From Catenisphaera adipataccumulans (lineage in GTDB: Bacteria; Bacillota_I; Bacilli_A; Erysipelotrichales; Erysipelotrichaceae), in NCBI RefSeq assembly GCF_014202755.1, contig NZ_JACHHK010000007.1, forward strand, positions 35,172-99,171: DNA of 64,000 nucleotides. Direction: 5' to 3'. Position 1 is the first letter of the stretch. Every line of letters starts with the position of its first letter. Positions 1 through 8,655 of the stretch are shown piece after piece. The notes under the pieces are model-generated. The model was not told the origin of the DNA. It saw nothing but the letters and a program-made list of their open reading frames with translations, and did not search any database. A program made the translations under genes and the position numbers.

Positions 1-1434
1 GATGTCGGCGAATACAAAGGCATGCATTACATCGTGATGGAATATATCCGCGGCCGGACATTGAAACAGATGATCAAACGGCGCGGCTCCATCGATCTGC
101 ACGAATCGCTGAATATTATGATCCAGCTGACCAGTGCGATCAAAGATGCGCATTCCCACAATATTATTCACCGTGATATCAAACCGCAGAATGTGCTGGT
201 AAAGGATGACGGTACGGTCAAGATCACGGATTTTGGCATCGCGATCGCCAATGACAATGTCCAGCTGACCATGAACAATGCGGTCATGGGTTCTGCGCAT
301 TATTTGGCGCCGGAAACGGCCCAGGGCAAAGAAGCGACGCCGCAGGTGGATATCTATTCATTGGGCATCGTTTTTTATGAATTGCTCACCGGCAGCGTGC
401 CTTTTCAAGGACATACGCCGACAGAAATCGCTGTCAAACATCTGCGGGAACCGATGCCTTTTGTGCGCGATTATAACCCGGAGATCCCGCAGTCCGTGGA
501 AAACATCATTCTGAAAGCGACTGCCAAAAACCCGGCGGACCGGTATGAAAACGCCGGCTTGATGCTTTATGATCTGGAACATTGTCTGGATCCGGAATAT
601 ATGAATATGCAGCGGCTGACGTTCGATGATCGGCCGATCGCCAATGTCGATGTTTCGCACGGGCATGTGGAAGTGGAGTACGATGATCGGCCCGTAAGCA
701 AACCGAAAAAGCAGCGGAACTGGGCGACGATCCTTACGATATCGATCTGCGCTATCATCATTGCGGTCATCTTATTCTTGATGGCCTGGGTGACCGGTCT
801 GGTGCGGTTCAGCGGCATGCTCGGGTATGAAACCATGCCGGATGTGACCGAGATGAAAGTGGCAGATGCCGAAGAAAAACTTGAAGCATCCGACTTCACG
901 CACTATAAGATCAAACGCAAAGTCAGCGACAGTGTCAAAAAAGGTTATGTGATCGAAACCAATTACGATGCCGGTGACGTGGTCTCTACCGAAGACACGG
1001 TCGTATTGACGGTCAGTAAAGGACCAAGTTATTTGATCAAAGATTATACCGGACTATATTTAGCTGACGTCAAACAGGAATTTGAAGATGACGACGTCAA
1101 TGTAAAGATCAAAGTAAAGTATAAGAATGCCTCGGATACCAATCCTGGCGTGATCCTGAAACAGTCAAAACTGGAAGCAGGCGATCGGATCGATCCGGAT
1201 GCCGGTGAAACCATTCAGTTTACGGTTTCGCGTTATCCGACCATCACGATCCCGGAGAAGATCATCGGAATGGATGTCACAAAAGCGAAGAAACTGCTGA
1301 ATGACAAAGGCGTTGCAGTCGTGACGGAACAGGTCGGCAGCGGATCCGGCGAAGTCCTTTACAGCAGCCCGTCGGTCGGCAGTACGTATACACAGGAAGG
1401 ATCGGACAGCGTTGTCACGCTGTATTATGACTGA
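1..1434 (+). CDS. prkC: PASTA-domain Ser/Thr protein kinase PrkC/Stk1, 5' end outside window
   Basis: The reading frame is open from base 1, so the N-terminal lobe (P-loop and catalytic Lys) lies off the window; 477 residues are visible. The catalytic loop HRDIKPQN is near visible residue 57 and the Mg-binding DFG near 77. A Lys/Gln/Arg-rich stretch precedes one membrane helix near residues 241-265. Three extracellular PASTA repeats follow to the C-terminus; this repeat class binds muropeptides or lipid II. The family senses cell-wall state and phosphorylates division, wall and translation proteins. The stop codon is followed almost at once by rsgA, the classic prkC-rsgA-rpe-thiN order of Firmicutes. 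The phosphatase gene stp normally lies just upstream and would be off the left edge. Identification is very secure. Confidence 0.96.
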   Translation, partial: DVGEYKGMHYIVMEYIRGRTLKQMIKRRGSIDLHESLNIMIQLTSAIKDAHSHNIIHRDIKPQNVLVKDDGTVKITDFGIAIANDNVQLTMNNAVMGSAHYLAPETAQGKEATPQVDIYSLGIVFYELLTGSVPFQGHTPTEIAVKHLREPMPFVRDYNPEIPQSVENIILKATAKNPADRYENAGLMLYDLEHCLDPEYMNMQRLTFDDRPIANVDVSHGHVEVEYDDRPVSKPKKQRNWATILTISICAIIIAVILFLMAWVTGLVRFSGMLGYETMPDVTEMKVADAEEKLEASDFTHYKIKRKVSDSVKKGYVIETNYDAGDVVSTEDTVVLTVSKGPSYLIKDYTGLYLADVKQEFEDDDVNVKIKVKYKNASDTNPGVILKQSKLEAGDRIDPDAGETIQFTVSRYPTITIPEKIIGMDVTKAKKLLNDKGVAVVTEQVGSGSGEVLYSSPSVGSTYTQEGSDSVVTLYYD

Positions 1435-1435
1435 T

Positions 1436-2275
1436 ATGAAACAAGGAACGATCATAAAAATTATTTCTAACCAGTATACGATCCATTCGGCGGAAGAAGA
1501 AATCATCGCCACGCCGCGCGGTAAAATGCGCCGGGACGGTGCGCCGGTCGTCGGCGATCACGTTGAGTATGAATATATCGAAGGCTCGTACCGCATCCAT
1601 CGTGTGCTGCCGCGGCAAAATCGGCTGCTGCGGCCGGCGATGGCAAATGTCGATCAGGCGCTGATCGTTACCAGTATGAAAGATCCGGATTTTTCGGAGC
1701 ACCTGCTCAACCGCCTGATCTTTCTGATTTCTCTGGCCCATGTAGAGCCGATCATCTGCGTGACAAAAGTCGATCTCTATGACAAAGATGCCGAAAAGCA
1801 GTTTACCTGGTATGAAAAAGCAGGATATACAGTTGTCTATTCCTATCCGGGCAGTGATGATGAAGATCTGAAAACGATCTTATCCGGAAAGATCAGCGTT
1901 TTATGCGGTCAGTCAGGAGCCGGGAAAAGCTCGCTGCTCAATCGGCTGGATCCGGATTTCCAGCTGCAGACGCAGGAAATCTCCAAAGCGTTAGGCCGCG
2001 GAAAACACACGACCCGCTATTGTCAGCTGCATCCGATCCTGGATGGCTGGGTCGGGGATACACCAGGCTTTTCCAGCTTGGATTTTTCCAGGCTGGATCT
2101 TTCAGAGATGGATAAGGTCATCAAAGATTTTCAGCCCTATCTGGGCAAGTGCCGGTTTTCCGACTGCCGGCATTTGAAGGAACCGGACTGTGCTGTCAAA
2201 CAAGCGGTAGAAAACGGTGAAATCAATCCGGTCTTATATGAAGATTATCGTCAAATTAGGGAGGAATTTTCATGA
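1436..2275 (+). CDS. rsgA: Ribosome small subunit-dependent GTPase A
   Basis: Circularly permuted GTPase acting in late 30S subunit assembly. An N-terminal OB-fold (about residues 1-70) precedes the G domain. Visible are the Walker A GQSGAGKSSLLNRL, the switch element GRGKHTTR and the G3 motif DTPGFSS. The C-terminal zinc module is CRFSDCRHLKEPDC. The 279-residue length is typical. I chose the ATG at 1436, two bases after the prkC stop, because it gives the usual family start MKQG; an in-frame ATG at 1427 would add three residues. The Shine-Dalgarno is weak, which fits coupling to prkC translation. The 3' end overlaps rpe by ATGA. Confidence 0.95.
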   Translation: MKQGTIIKIISNQYTIHSAEEEIIATPRGKMRRDGAPVVGDHVEYEYIEGSYRIHRVLPRQNRLLRPAMANVDQALIVTSMKDPDFSEHLLNRLIFLISLAHVEPIICVTKVDLYDKDAEKQFTWYEKAGYTVVYSYPGSDDEDLKTILSGKISVLCGQSGAGKSSLLNRLDPDFQLQTQEISKALGRGKHTTRYCQLHPILDGWVGDTPGFSSLDFSRLDLSEMDKVIKDFQPYLGKCRFSDCRHLKEPDCAVKQAVENGEINPVLYEDYRQIREEFS

Positions 2276-2928
2276 ATGAACATATCGTAGCACCATCGGT
2301 CCTTTCCTTGGATTATACACATTTGAAGGAACAAGTCCGCGGATTGAATGAATCCAATGCCAAGTGGCTGCATTTTGATGTGATGGACGGTCACTTTGTT
2401 CCCAATATCACGTTTGGTCCGATCATCCTGCATACTTTTGATCAGATGTCGGATTTATTTATGGACGTCCACCTGATGATCTCGGATCCGGAAAAATATA
2501 TTCCGGATTTCATCAAGGCCGGTGCCGACGGGATCACGTTCCATACAGAAGCCGTCGGAAATGACATTGAACACATCCGGAAGATCATCGATGATCTGCA
2601 TGCACAGTCGATCAAGGCGGGTTTTGTGGTCAAACCGAAAACGGATATCAAGCAGTTTGAACCGTTGCTGCCGATCGTGGATTACATTTTGATCATGAGC
2701 GTGGAACCGGGATTCGGCGGTCAGAAATTTATGCCGGATCAGCTGGAAAAAGTGCGCTGGCTGGATGCCAAACGGCAGGAAAAAGGATTGTCCTTCCGCA
2801 TTGAGATCGACGGCGGCATCAATGAAACAACCGCAAAAGAAGCGTATGCAGCCGGCTGTGATACATTGGTCGCCGGCAGTTACGTTTTCAAGGCAGATAT
2901 TGCCAAACAAGTTGATTCGATCTTATGA
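2272..2928 (+). CDS. rpe: Ribulose-phosphate 3-epimerase
   Basis: TIM-barrel enzyme that interconverts ribulose 5-phosphate and xylulose 5-phosphate in the pentose phosphate pathway. The 218-residue protein starts with the family signature APSVLSLDY. It carries the metal/catalytic segments HFDVMDGHFVPNITFG and MDVHLMI, and the phosphate-binding EIDGGIN loop near the end. A strong GGGAGGAATTTTC ribosome site lies within the rsgA 3' end and the start overlaps the rsgA stop by ATGA. It overlaps thiN by four bases too, so the three genes are translated as a chain. Confidence 0.96.
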   Translation: MNEHIVAPSVLSLDYTHLKEQVRGLNESNAKWLHFDVMDGHFVPNITFGPIILHTFDQMSDLFMDVHLMISDPEKYIPDFIKAGADGITFHTEAVGNDIEHIRKIIDDLHAQSIKAGFVVKPKTDIKQFEPLLPIVDYILIMSVEPGFGGQKFMPDQLEKVRWLDAKRQEKGLSFRIEIDGGINETTAKEAYAAGCDTLVAGSYVFKADIAKQVDSIL

Positions 2929-3530
2929 AACGTGCTGTTTTGATCACGCCGATGGTCTCTGAGATCGTACCGTTTGATGAGGCAGATTATATCGGAGTTG
3001 ATGCCGGTGCCCTGCTGCTGCTTCATAAGAGAATGCCGATGAAATGTGCTGTCGGGGATTTTGATTCAATGGATGAAACACAGTTTAAAATGCTCGAAGC
3101 GGCAGTCAAGATCTACCAGCATCCGGTCATGAAAAATGAAACTGACAGTGAACTGGCGATCCGTCTGTGCATCGAAAACGGTTATGACGATGTGATCCTG
3201 GAAGGCGGTCTGAACGGCCGCATCGATCATACGATCGCCAACCTGCGTTTATTGATGTATCGCTATCCGCAGGTGACCATTTTGGATGGGGACCAAATGG
3301 TACGTATACTGCGACCAGGTACGTATAGGGTCGATACGCCCGTCAAGCACGTTTCCTTTTTTGCGGTCGAACCATCCGTGCTTACGCTGCGGGGCTTTCT
3401 CTATCCGCTTGAACATCGATCGATCGTCCCTTCGGATATTTTTACGGTTTCCAACTCATTGGATGGCAAAGAAGGGCAGATCATCGTAGAAGCGGGCAAG
3501 GTATTGTATATTTGTTCGAATGAAAGGTAG
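2925..3530 (+). CDS. thiN: Thiamine pyrophosphokinase
   Basis: Transfers pyrophosphate from ATP to thiamine, making the cofactor TPP. The 201-residue protein has the family motif VGDFDSMD (metal/ATP site) and the ENGYDDVILEGGLNGRIDH segment region. A beta-rich C-terminal thiamine-binding half (about residues 125-201) follows. The start overlaps the rpe stop by ATGA. TPP is the cofactor of Dxs, encoded about 8 kb downstream in the same block. No TPP riboswitch is visible upstream, so expression probably follows the prkC-rsgA-rpe transcript. Confidence 0.93.
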   Translation: MKRAVLITPMVSEIVPFDEADYIGVDAGALLLLHKRMPMKCAVGDFDSMDETQFKMLEAAVKIYQHPVMKNETDSELAIRLCIENGYDDVILEGGLNGRIDHTIANLRLLMYRYPQVTILDGDQMVRILRPGTYRVDTPVKHVSFFAVEPSVLTLRGFLYPLEHRSIVPSDIFTVSNSLDGKEGQIIVEAGKVLYICSNER

Positions 3531-3536
3531 CTCGGT

Positions 3537-4775
3537 ATGACATTCTTTTTATCCGGTCTTTTATTTCTCTTATTGGGGATGTTTATGATTTTTATTCCGA
3601 CGATGGTGTTTCGCTGGTTCAGTGAAGCACTCTTTTTCGGCCTGATCGTACATGCCTGTCTGCAGGGACAGCGTTTTTTCCGCGGGCAGGGAAGCGGCCA
3701 TTTTGTCGGTGCCGCTGTTTCTGCCGCATTCGCCGTGTTTATTTTGTTTCATCAGCAGTTTCCTGCCTGCTTGCTGCACTTTTTATTCGGGTGCTATTGT
3801 TTATTCAGCGGTCTGCTTTCAGCCGTCCAGTTTTTGATCAACCGGAAGAATCATGCAGACGGCGGGCTGTTCTTTTTCTTCCATACGGCAGCGGCCTTCA
3901 GCATCGGTGTGTTCGCACTGACGCATCCCAATACAGCGGATGAAGTGCTGCAGATCTACGGTCTATATTTTATCTTGCTGGGGATCCGTTATCTGCACGA
4001 TGCCCGTCAAAGTAAGATCTTTGAATCGGCCTATCATTGGCATCGGAAACTGCGGATCGCCATGCCGGCTTTGGCGGCTGCCTGGCTGCCGAGCTGGTTT
4101 ATTCATCATTTTATCCGGACCCGATCGGATGCCGACCGCCGCAAGAGTGACGAACAACCAGATCTAAAGATCATGGTCCATGTCGGCGAAAAAGGCATTC
4201 AAAAAATCGGGCACATTACATTCTGTCTGGACAATATAGTCTACAGTTTTGGAAATTATGATCGATCGGCTTCAAAACTGGGATCGATTCTTGGTGACGG
4301 CATCTTTTTTACGGCCCCGTATCGAGCGTATATGAAAAATATAATCGTTGGAGAGAAGAATACCATCGTAGAGTTCGGCATCCGGATCACGGCCGCTCAG
4401 AAAAAGGCCATCCAGACAGAAATCGAAAAGCTCAAAACGGCTGCCGTCCGGTGGCACTGTCCGCTTGAAACAGATGCCTCCGGCCGGGAACAAAAACTGA
4501 AAGAAGACTATGCCTGCCGCGTCTATGCGCGGACCGGGGCGCAGTTTTATAAATTTACGCAGGGAATTTTTAAAAAATACTGGGCCTTCGGCGGCAATTG
4601 TGCCTTGTTTGTCGATCAGGCATTAAAAAAGCTGCAGGCTTCGATCCTGGATTTCCGTCTGATCATGTCGCCGGGAATTTATTTTGACTGGCTGGAGAGT
4701 GAATTCGCAAAGAAAAACAGCCCGGTCATTTCACGGACTGTCTATTTGGCAGAAGATTTCCAGAGCTCGATTTGA
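3537..4775 (+). CDS. Membrane protein: DUF308/HdeD-like helices plus Cys/His domain
   Basis: Unnamed 412-residue protein. The first ~190 residues form several hydrophobic helices resembling HdeD/DUF308 small membrane proteins (opening with FFLSGLLFLLLGMFMIFIP). The remaining ~220 residues are soluble. They contain a GHITF block near residue 222, a VYSFGNYD strand, and a later GGNCALFVDQAL block near residue 358. A His-containing strand before a Cys at a helix start recalls circularly permuted papain/NlpC-P60-like or DUF4105-like peptidases and amidases. That is inference from pattern, not a clear family match. It starts six bases after thiN, so it is probably co-transcribed. Its 3' end overlaps the convergent ttcA-like gene by 34 bases. 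Confidence 0.75.
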   Translation: MTFFLSGLLFLLLGMFMIFIPTMVFRWFSEALFFGLIVHACLQGQRFFRGQGSGHFVGAAVSAAFAVFILFHQQFPACLLHFLFGCYCLFSGLLSAVQFLINRKNHADGGLFFFFHTAAAFSIGVFALTHPNTADEVLQIYGLYFILLGIRYLHDARQSKIFESAYHWHRKLRIAMPALAAAWLPSWFIHHFIRTRSDADRRKSDEQPDLKIMVHVGEKGIQKIGHITFCLDNIVYSFGNYDRSASKLGSILGDGIFFTAPYRAYMKNIIVGEKNTIVEFGIRITAAQKKAIQTEIEKLKTAAVRWHCPLETDASGREQKLKEDYACRVYARTGAQFYKFTQGIFKKYWAFGGNCALFVDQALKKLQASILDFRLIMSPGIYFDWLESEFAKKNSPVISRTVYLAEDFQSSI

Positions 4776-5476
4776 TCGATATTGGATAAACTGGAAATAA
4801 AGTTATCATGCGCTTCAGGATTCTCGGCATAGAATGCATTCAATTTTTCTTTGATGTACTGCCGGCGCGTAAAGCCGTCATTGGGACAGACGCGGCGTAC
4901 ACCGGTGATGTGATTTTTGCGGCAGGCTTCGATAATGTCCTGCTCTTTTAAATAGATCATCGGCCGGATCAGATCCATCTGCTGCCGGGACATATATTGC
5001 TTCGGCTGAAAGGTGGCGATCCTCGAGCCATACATCATATTCATGAACAGGGTCTCTACGGCATCATCGCCGTGATGGCCGAAGGCAACCTTATTGCACC
5101 CATTCGCTTTAGCGGCCCGGAACAGGTCGCCTTTTTTTAAATTGGAGCACAGGCTGCATTGGATCTGTCCGCGGGGGTTGGGATGTTTTTTTAAAATTTC
5201 ATAGATACGGGTTTGATCAATGATCAAATCTAAATTGTATTGTTCCGCAAAATCGATCATCGGCTGGTGATCAAAGTTTTCAAAGCCAACATCGACATGG
5301 ATCCCGCAGAGAGAAAAGTGTTTCGTTTTGTATTTTTGATAGATACTTAAAGCCAGAAACAGAAGCATGGAATCTTTGCCGCCGGAAAAAGCGACCGCGA
5401 TCTTATCACCATCTTCGATCATGCCGAAATCCGTATCTGCTTTTTGGATAGCGCCTAAAATATGTCTAAGTTTCAT
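4742..5476 (-). CDS. TtcA-family tRNA thiolation ATPase (PP-loop)
   Basis: A 244-residue ATP-pyrophosphatase of the TtcA/TtuA group, which adenylates tRNA bases for sulfur insertion (2-thiocytidine 32 in the TtcA branch). The PP-loop FSGGKDSMLLF lies near residue 30. A CSLCSNLKKG pair of cysteines near 110 and a further Cys in RRVCPNDGF near 200 fit the 4Fe-4S ligands of the family. The frame is open upstream, but the ATG at 5476 begins homology (MKLRHILGAIQKADTDF). It is the only leftward gene in the first 19.8 kb and is divergent from truB. Its -10 box lies six bases from the ATG, so the mRNA may be leaderless. Exact tRNA target is not proven. Confidence 0.85.
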   Translation of the reverse strand: MKLRHILGAIQKADTDFGMIEDGDKIAVAFSGGKDSMLLFLALSIYQKYKTKHFSLCGIHVDVGFENFDHQPMIDFAEQYNLDLIIDQTRIYEILKKHPNPRGQIQCSLCSNLKKGDLFRAAKANGCNKVAFGHHGDDAVETLFMNMMYGSRIATFQPKQYMSRQQMDLIRPMIYLKEQDIIEACRKNHITGVRRVCPNDGFTRRQYIKEKLNAFYAENPEAHDNFISSLSNIDQIELWKSSAK

Positions 5477-5482
5477 GGTTCG

Positions 5483-5488
5483 ATTATA
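5483..5488 (-). promoter_or_regulatory. Extended -10 box for the ttcA-like gene
   Basis: On the minus strand the sequence TGTTATAAT (TG-n plus perfect TATAAT) ends six bases before the ATG at 5476. A normal start point, 6-7 nt after the -10, would fall on the A of that ATG. No recognisable -35 is present, which an extended -10 can tolerate. Confidence 0.6.
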
Positions 5489-5533
5489 ACACATTGGTTG
5501 CCTAATCGTAGAAAGACCGATAAAATAGAAACT

Positions 5534-6346
5534 ATGGATGGAATTTTGATCATTGACAAACCCCAGGGCATGACCAGTCATGATGTGATCAATGCCCTGC
5601 GGCGGAAATACGGACAAAAAAAATTCGGTCATACCGGCACACTGGATCCGGAAGCAACTGGCGTATTGGTCGTGTTATGCGGCAAAGCGACCAAAGCGCT
5701 GCAGTTTCTGACCGATACCGATAAAACCTATATCGCTCAATTTGAGTTAGGAAAACGCACTGATACGGATGACATTTGGGGCAATGTGATCGAAACCAAG
5801 CCTGTTCGTACCGATTTTGACTTAAATGAAGTCCTGCAGTCTTTTGTCGGGCCGCTGCATCAGAAGGTTCCGATGACATCCAATAAGCGGTATAAAGGCC
5901 GCAAACTGCTTGAATATCAACGGAAAGGTATTACCGTGCCGGATGTTTATCAGGATGTGACAGTTTACAGTGTGCAGGCGCTGAACGATGATACTTTCCG
6001 TATCCATTGTTCTTCCGGAACGTATGTCCGCAGCATCTGCCGCGATTTGGGCGAAAAAACCGGTAATGCGGCATGCATGAAAAGTCTGCGGCGGGTGCAG
6101 GTAGGACGTTTTACGATTGATCAGGCGCAGACCATTGAAGAGGAACCAAAGCTGTATTCTATGGCTCAGGTACTTGACCATTTGCCGAAGATCGAACCAG
6201 AAGATTGTCAGCCCGTCTATCAGGGTAAGCGCCTGTATTTGGATCGGGAAGAGCCGTTGGTCTGCATCTATGAGAACGGCGAACCGATCGCTGTGTATGA
6301 AAAAGAGGCACCCGGACAATATCACAGTAAGAGGGGGTTGTGGTAA
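5534..6346 (+). CDS. truB: tRNA pseudouridine(55) synthase TruB
   Basis: Makes pseudouridine 55 in the T-arm of tRNAs. The 270-residue protein has the TruB start MDGILIIDKPQGMTSHDV and the catalytic block GHTGTLDPEATGVLVV, whose Asp is the nucleophile. Later motifs are the RYKGRKLLEY segment and YVRSICRDLGE. Start at 5534 matches the family; the frame is open further upstream but without homology. The stop overlaps the ribF start (TAATG), the common truB-ribF pairing of bacteria. Confidence 0.96.
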   Translation: MDGILIIDKPQGMTSHDVINALRRKYGQKKFGHTGTLDPEATGVLVVLCGKATKALQFLTDTDKTYIAQFELGKRTDTDDIWGNVIETKPVRTDFDLNEVLQSFVGPLHQKVPMTSNKRYKGRKLLEYQRKGITVPDVYQDVTVYSVQALNDDTFRIHCSSGTYVRSICRDLGEKTGNAACMKSLRRVQVGRFTIDQAQTIEEEPKLYSMAQVLDHLPKIEPEDCQPVYQGKRLYLDREEPLVCIYENGEPIAVYEKEAPGQYHSKRGLW

Positions 6347-7329
6347 TGGAAGTTGTTCATATCAATTATAAGCATGTGCCCGCGCTGCCGGGCAGCGTAG
6401 GATGCATCGGTTATTTTGACGGTATCCATAAAGGTCATCAGACACTGATGAAAAAAGCAGCGGCACTGGCTGAGGAAAAGAATATCGCTTCTTCCATCGT
6501 GACATTTGATCCCGATCCATGGAAGGTATTTTATCCGGATCGGAAGATCACTCATTTGACCACATTGAGCGACCGGATCAAGATCGCCGAGCACATGAAT
6601 ATTGACTTGTTTTATATTCTGACATTCAGTCGAGAATTTGCGGCGCTGCCGGTCGATGCTTTTCATGAAGTCCTGCACACCATGAAGATCCGTTCTCTGG
6701 TCTGCGGATTTGATTTCCATTACGCTGTGCACAATTCTGGGAACACGGATACCCTAATCCAACAGCCTTATTTCGATGTGCATGTGATCGACAGTATCAA
6801 TGAAGGCAATCGGAAGATCGCCTCCAGCCGGATCGAACCGCTGGTAATGGCCGGAGATGTCGAGCAGGCAGCCCGTTTATTGGGCTATGTCTATTCGATA
6901 CGCGGTCATGTGGCGCACGGCTATAAACGGGGGACGAATCTGCTGAAGATCCCGACCGCAAATTTAAATATGCATCCGGAATACGCATTGCCCGCTGTTG
7001 GTGTTTATGCCGGTATGGTCAAAGTGGGAACGAGGCTGTTCGGTGCAATGATCAACATCGGCAGCAATCCTACGTTCGAAAATGAAACCGTCACGATCGA
7101 AGCCCACTTGCATGATTTTAATGAGGATATCTATGGTGAGGAAGTACGCTTCTACTTTTTGAAAAAGATGCGAGATGAAATTAAATTTGACAGTTTTTCT
7201 GCGCTGCAGAAGCAATTGTTCTATGATATTGATCACTCACGTATCGTGCTGAAACAAAATGATGATCTGGTTCGGACCACAGCACGGTTATGGGATGTCA
7301 AACAAAATTTTGTGAATGTGCAAAGATAA
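6346..7329 (+). CDS. ribF: Bifunctional riboflavin kinase/FAD synthetase
   Basis: Converts riboflavin to FMN and then FAD. The N-terminal adenylyltransferase (about residues 1-185) has the GYFDGIHKGHQTL nucleotide-binding motif. The C-terminal riboflavin kinase starts near residue 190 with RGHVAHGYKRG and PTANL. The 327-residue length is normal. ATG at 6346 is preceded by GAGGGGG, which decides it over the in-frame GTG at 6340. No FMN riboswitch is visible. Its promoter is probably that of truB or further upstream. Confidence 0.96.
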   Translation: MEVVHINYKHVPALPGSVGCIGYFDGIHKGHQTLMKKAAALAEEKNIASSIVTFDPDPWKVFYPDRKITHLTTLSDRIKIAEHMNIDLFYILTFSREFAALPVDAFHEVLHTMKIRSLVCGFDFHYAVHNSGNTDTLIQQPYFDVHVIDSINEGNRKIASSRIEPLVMAGDVEQAARLLGYVYSIRGHVAHGYKRGTNLLKIPTANLNMHPEYALPAVGVYAGMVKVGTRLFGAMINIGSNPTFENETVTIEAHLHDFNEDIYGEEVRFYFLKKMRDEIKFDSFSALQKQLFYDIDHSRIVLKQNDDLVRTTARLWDVKQNFVNVQR

Positions 7330-7357
7330 AAAACTTTCCCAAATAACAAGGGTTTGT

Positions 7358-7363
7358 TATAAT
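7358..7363 (+). promoter_or_regulatory. Extended -10 promoter for the Asp23-like gene
   Basis: TTTGTTATAAT in the 60-base gap after ribF gives a TG-n extended -10 with a perfect TATAAT. The -35 region is poor. It lies 26 bases from the ATG at 7390 and would give the gene its own transcript besides readthrough from ribF. Confidence 0.55.
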
Positions 7364-7389
7364 AGAAGCAAGAATTGTAGGTGAAAAAA

Positions 7390-7719
7390 ATGGCTGAGGA
7401 ATATGTAGTAATGGAACCGCAGAACAAGTACGGTACGGTTCGATTGAATAAATCGGTATTTTCGAGCATAGCGCTCAATGCCATGCAGGAGGAAGAAAAT
7501 ATCCAGCTGGTGGAAGGGACCAAGCCGTTCCGGGGCGGTATTGCCACGGAGATCAAGGACAACCAGCTGACGATCCGCATTCCGGTGAAAGTACACTATA
7601 AAGCGAATGTAGCGGATACCTGCACGAAACTGCAGAACAAGATCTTTGAAAGTATTTCTTATATGACCGGTTTCAAGCCCCAGGCAATTGAAGTCGAAGT
7701 CGTCAGTTTCATTTTCTAG
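7390..7719 (+). CDS. Asp23/Gls24 family envelope stress protein
   Basis: A 109-residue Asp23/Gls24 (DUF322) family protein, the small alpha/beta proteins abundant in Firmicutes and linked to envelope stress or cell shape. Visible family features are an early VRLNKSVFSSIALNAM helix, the central GGIATEI strand and a C-terminal VEVEVVSFIF strand pair. ATG at 7390 is preceded by AGGTG at good spacing; the upstream in-frame GTG at 7381 overlaps that site and is unlikely. It has its own -10 box and is followed by a terminator, so it is probably expressed partly as a single gene. Confidence 0.88.
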   Translation: MAEEYVVMEPQNKYGTVRLNKSVFSSIALNAMQEEENIQLVEGTKPFRGGIATEIKDNQLTIRIPVKVHYKANVADTCTKLQNKIFESISYMTGFKPQAIEVEVVSFIF

Positions 7720-7745
7720 GAAATCTTTTAAGATTTCCTTTTTTT
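7719..7745 (+). terminator. Rho-independent terminator inside the long gene block
   Basis: Eight-base stem GGAAATCT/AGATTTCC with loop TTTA followed by seven T residues. It sits directly after the Asp23-like stop codon and just before the ribosome site of the nucleotidase gene. Confidence 0.85.
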
Positions 7746-7757
7746 AAGGAGGAAACG

Positions 7758-8645
7758 ATGAGCGTATCATTTGATCAAATGTTGGTGGTGGGTATTTCAT
7801 CACGGGCGCTTTTTAATTTAGAGAAAGAAAATCAGATTTTCGAAAAGGAAGGACTGGAAGCCTACCGCAATTATCAGTTTGAACACGAAGAGGATATCCT
7901 CGAGCCGGGGGCTGGTTTTCCGCTGGTGAAAAAGCTGCTTGCCGTCAATGAAAAAATGCAGAAAAAAATGGTTGAAGTGATCGTCATGTCGCGCAATTCC
8001 GCGGAGACATCCTTGCGGATGATCAATTCGATCGATCATTACGGATTGGATATCAATCGCATGGCCATGAGCGGAGGGGAAGCAATCGACCGATATCTGG
8101 AGCCGTTTGGCGTCGACCTGTTTCTTTCCCGCAAGGAAGAAGATGTCAACCGGGCTTTGAAAAGCGGCTTTCCGGCCGGTTTGATCTATCCGCACGACAG
8201 CTATCAGGCCAACGCAGACGATCCGATCCGGATCGCGTTTGATGCCGATGCCGTCTTGTTTTCCGGTGATTCGGAGAATATCTACCAGCAGCACGGACTG
8301 GATGCTTTCCGTGAAAACGAAGTCAAAAACGAAAACAATGCCATGAAAAAAGGTCCGATGGCCAAGTTCCTCTTTCAGCTTTCGCATCTGCAGAAAGAGT
8401 GTGCCGGCCACAACGTTCTTCGTACGGCCATCGTCACTGCCCGTGACAAAGACTCCGGCAAACGGGTCATCAAAACACTGCGTCAGTGGAACGTGATCGT
8501 GGATGAGGTCTTCTTTTTACAAGGGGCAAAAAAAGCCGATGTCCTGAAAAGTTTTCAGGCGGACATCTTCTTCGATGATCAGGATGTGCACGCAAAACCG
8601 GCCAGTGAGGTCGTGCCGAGCGCGCGGGTGCTGAACACCGATTAG
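7758..8645 (+). CDS. 5'-nucleotidase, cN-I (NT5C1) family
   Basis: A 295-residue protein of the 5-nucleotidase family related to cytosolic 5'-nucleotidase 1, which dephosphorylates nucleoside monophosphates such as AMP. Supporting blocks are the N-terminal VVGISSRALFNLEKE, VIVMSRNSAETSLRM, LFLSRKEEDVNRAL, IAFDADAVLFSGDSE and a late DIFFDDQDVHA acidic segment. The start is set by a near-perfect AAGGAGG site seven bases before the ATG. A strong terminator sits between this gene and the preceding one with no obvious promoter after it. Expression therefore depends on readthrough or a promoter I cannot see. Confidence 0.85.
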   Translation: MSVSFDQMLVVGISSRALFNLEKENQIFEKEGLEAYRNYQFEHEEDILEPGAGFPLVKKLLAVNEKMQKKMVEVIVMSRNSAETSLRMINSIDHYGLDINRMAMSGGEAIDRYLEPFGVDLFLSRKEEDVNRALKSGFPAGLIYPHDSYQANADDPIRIAFDADAVLFSGDSENIYQQHGLDAFRENEVKNENNAMKKGPMAKFLFQLSHLQKECAGHNVLRTAIVTARDKDSGKRVIKTLRQWNVIVDEVFFLQGAKKADVLKSFQADIFFDDQDVHAKPASEVVPSARVLNTD

Positions 8646-8655
8646 AAAGGAACGT

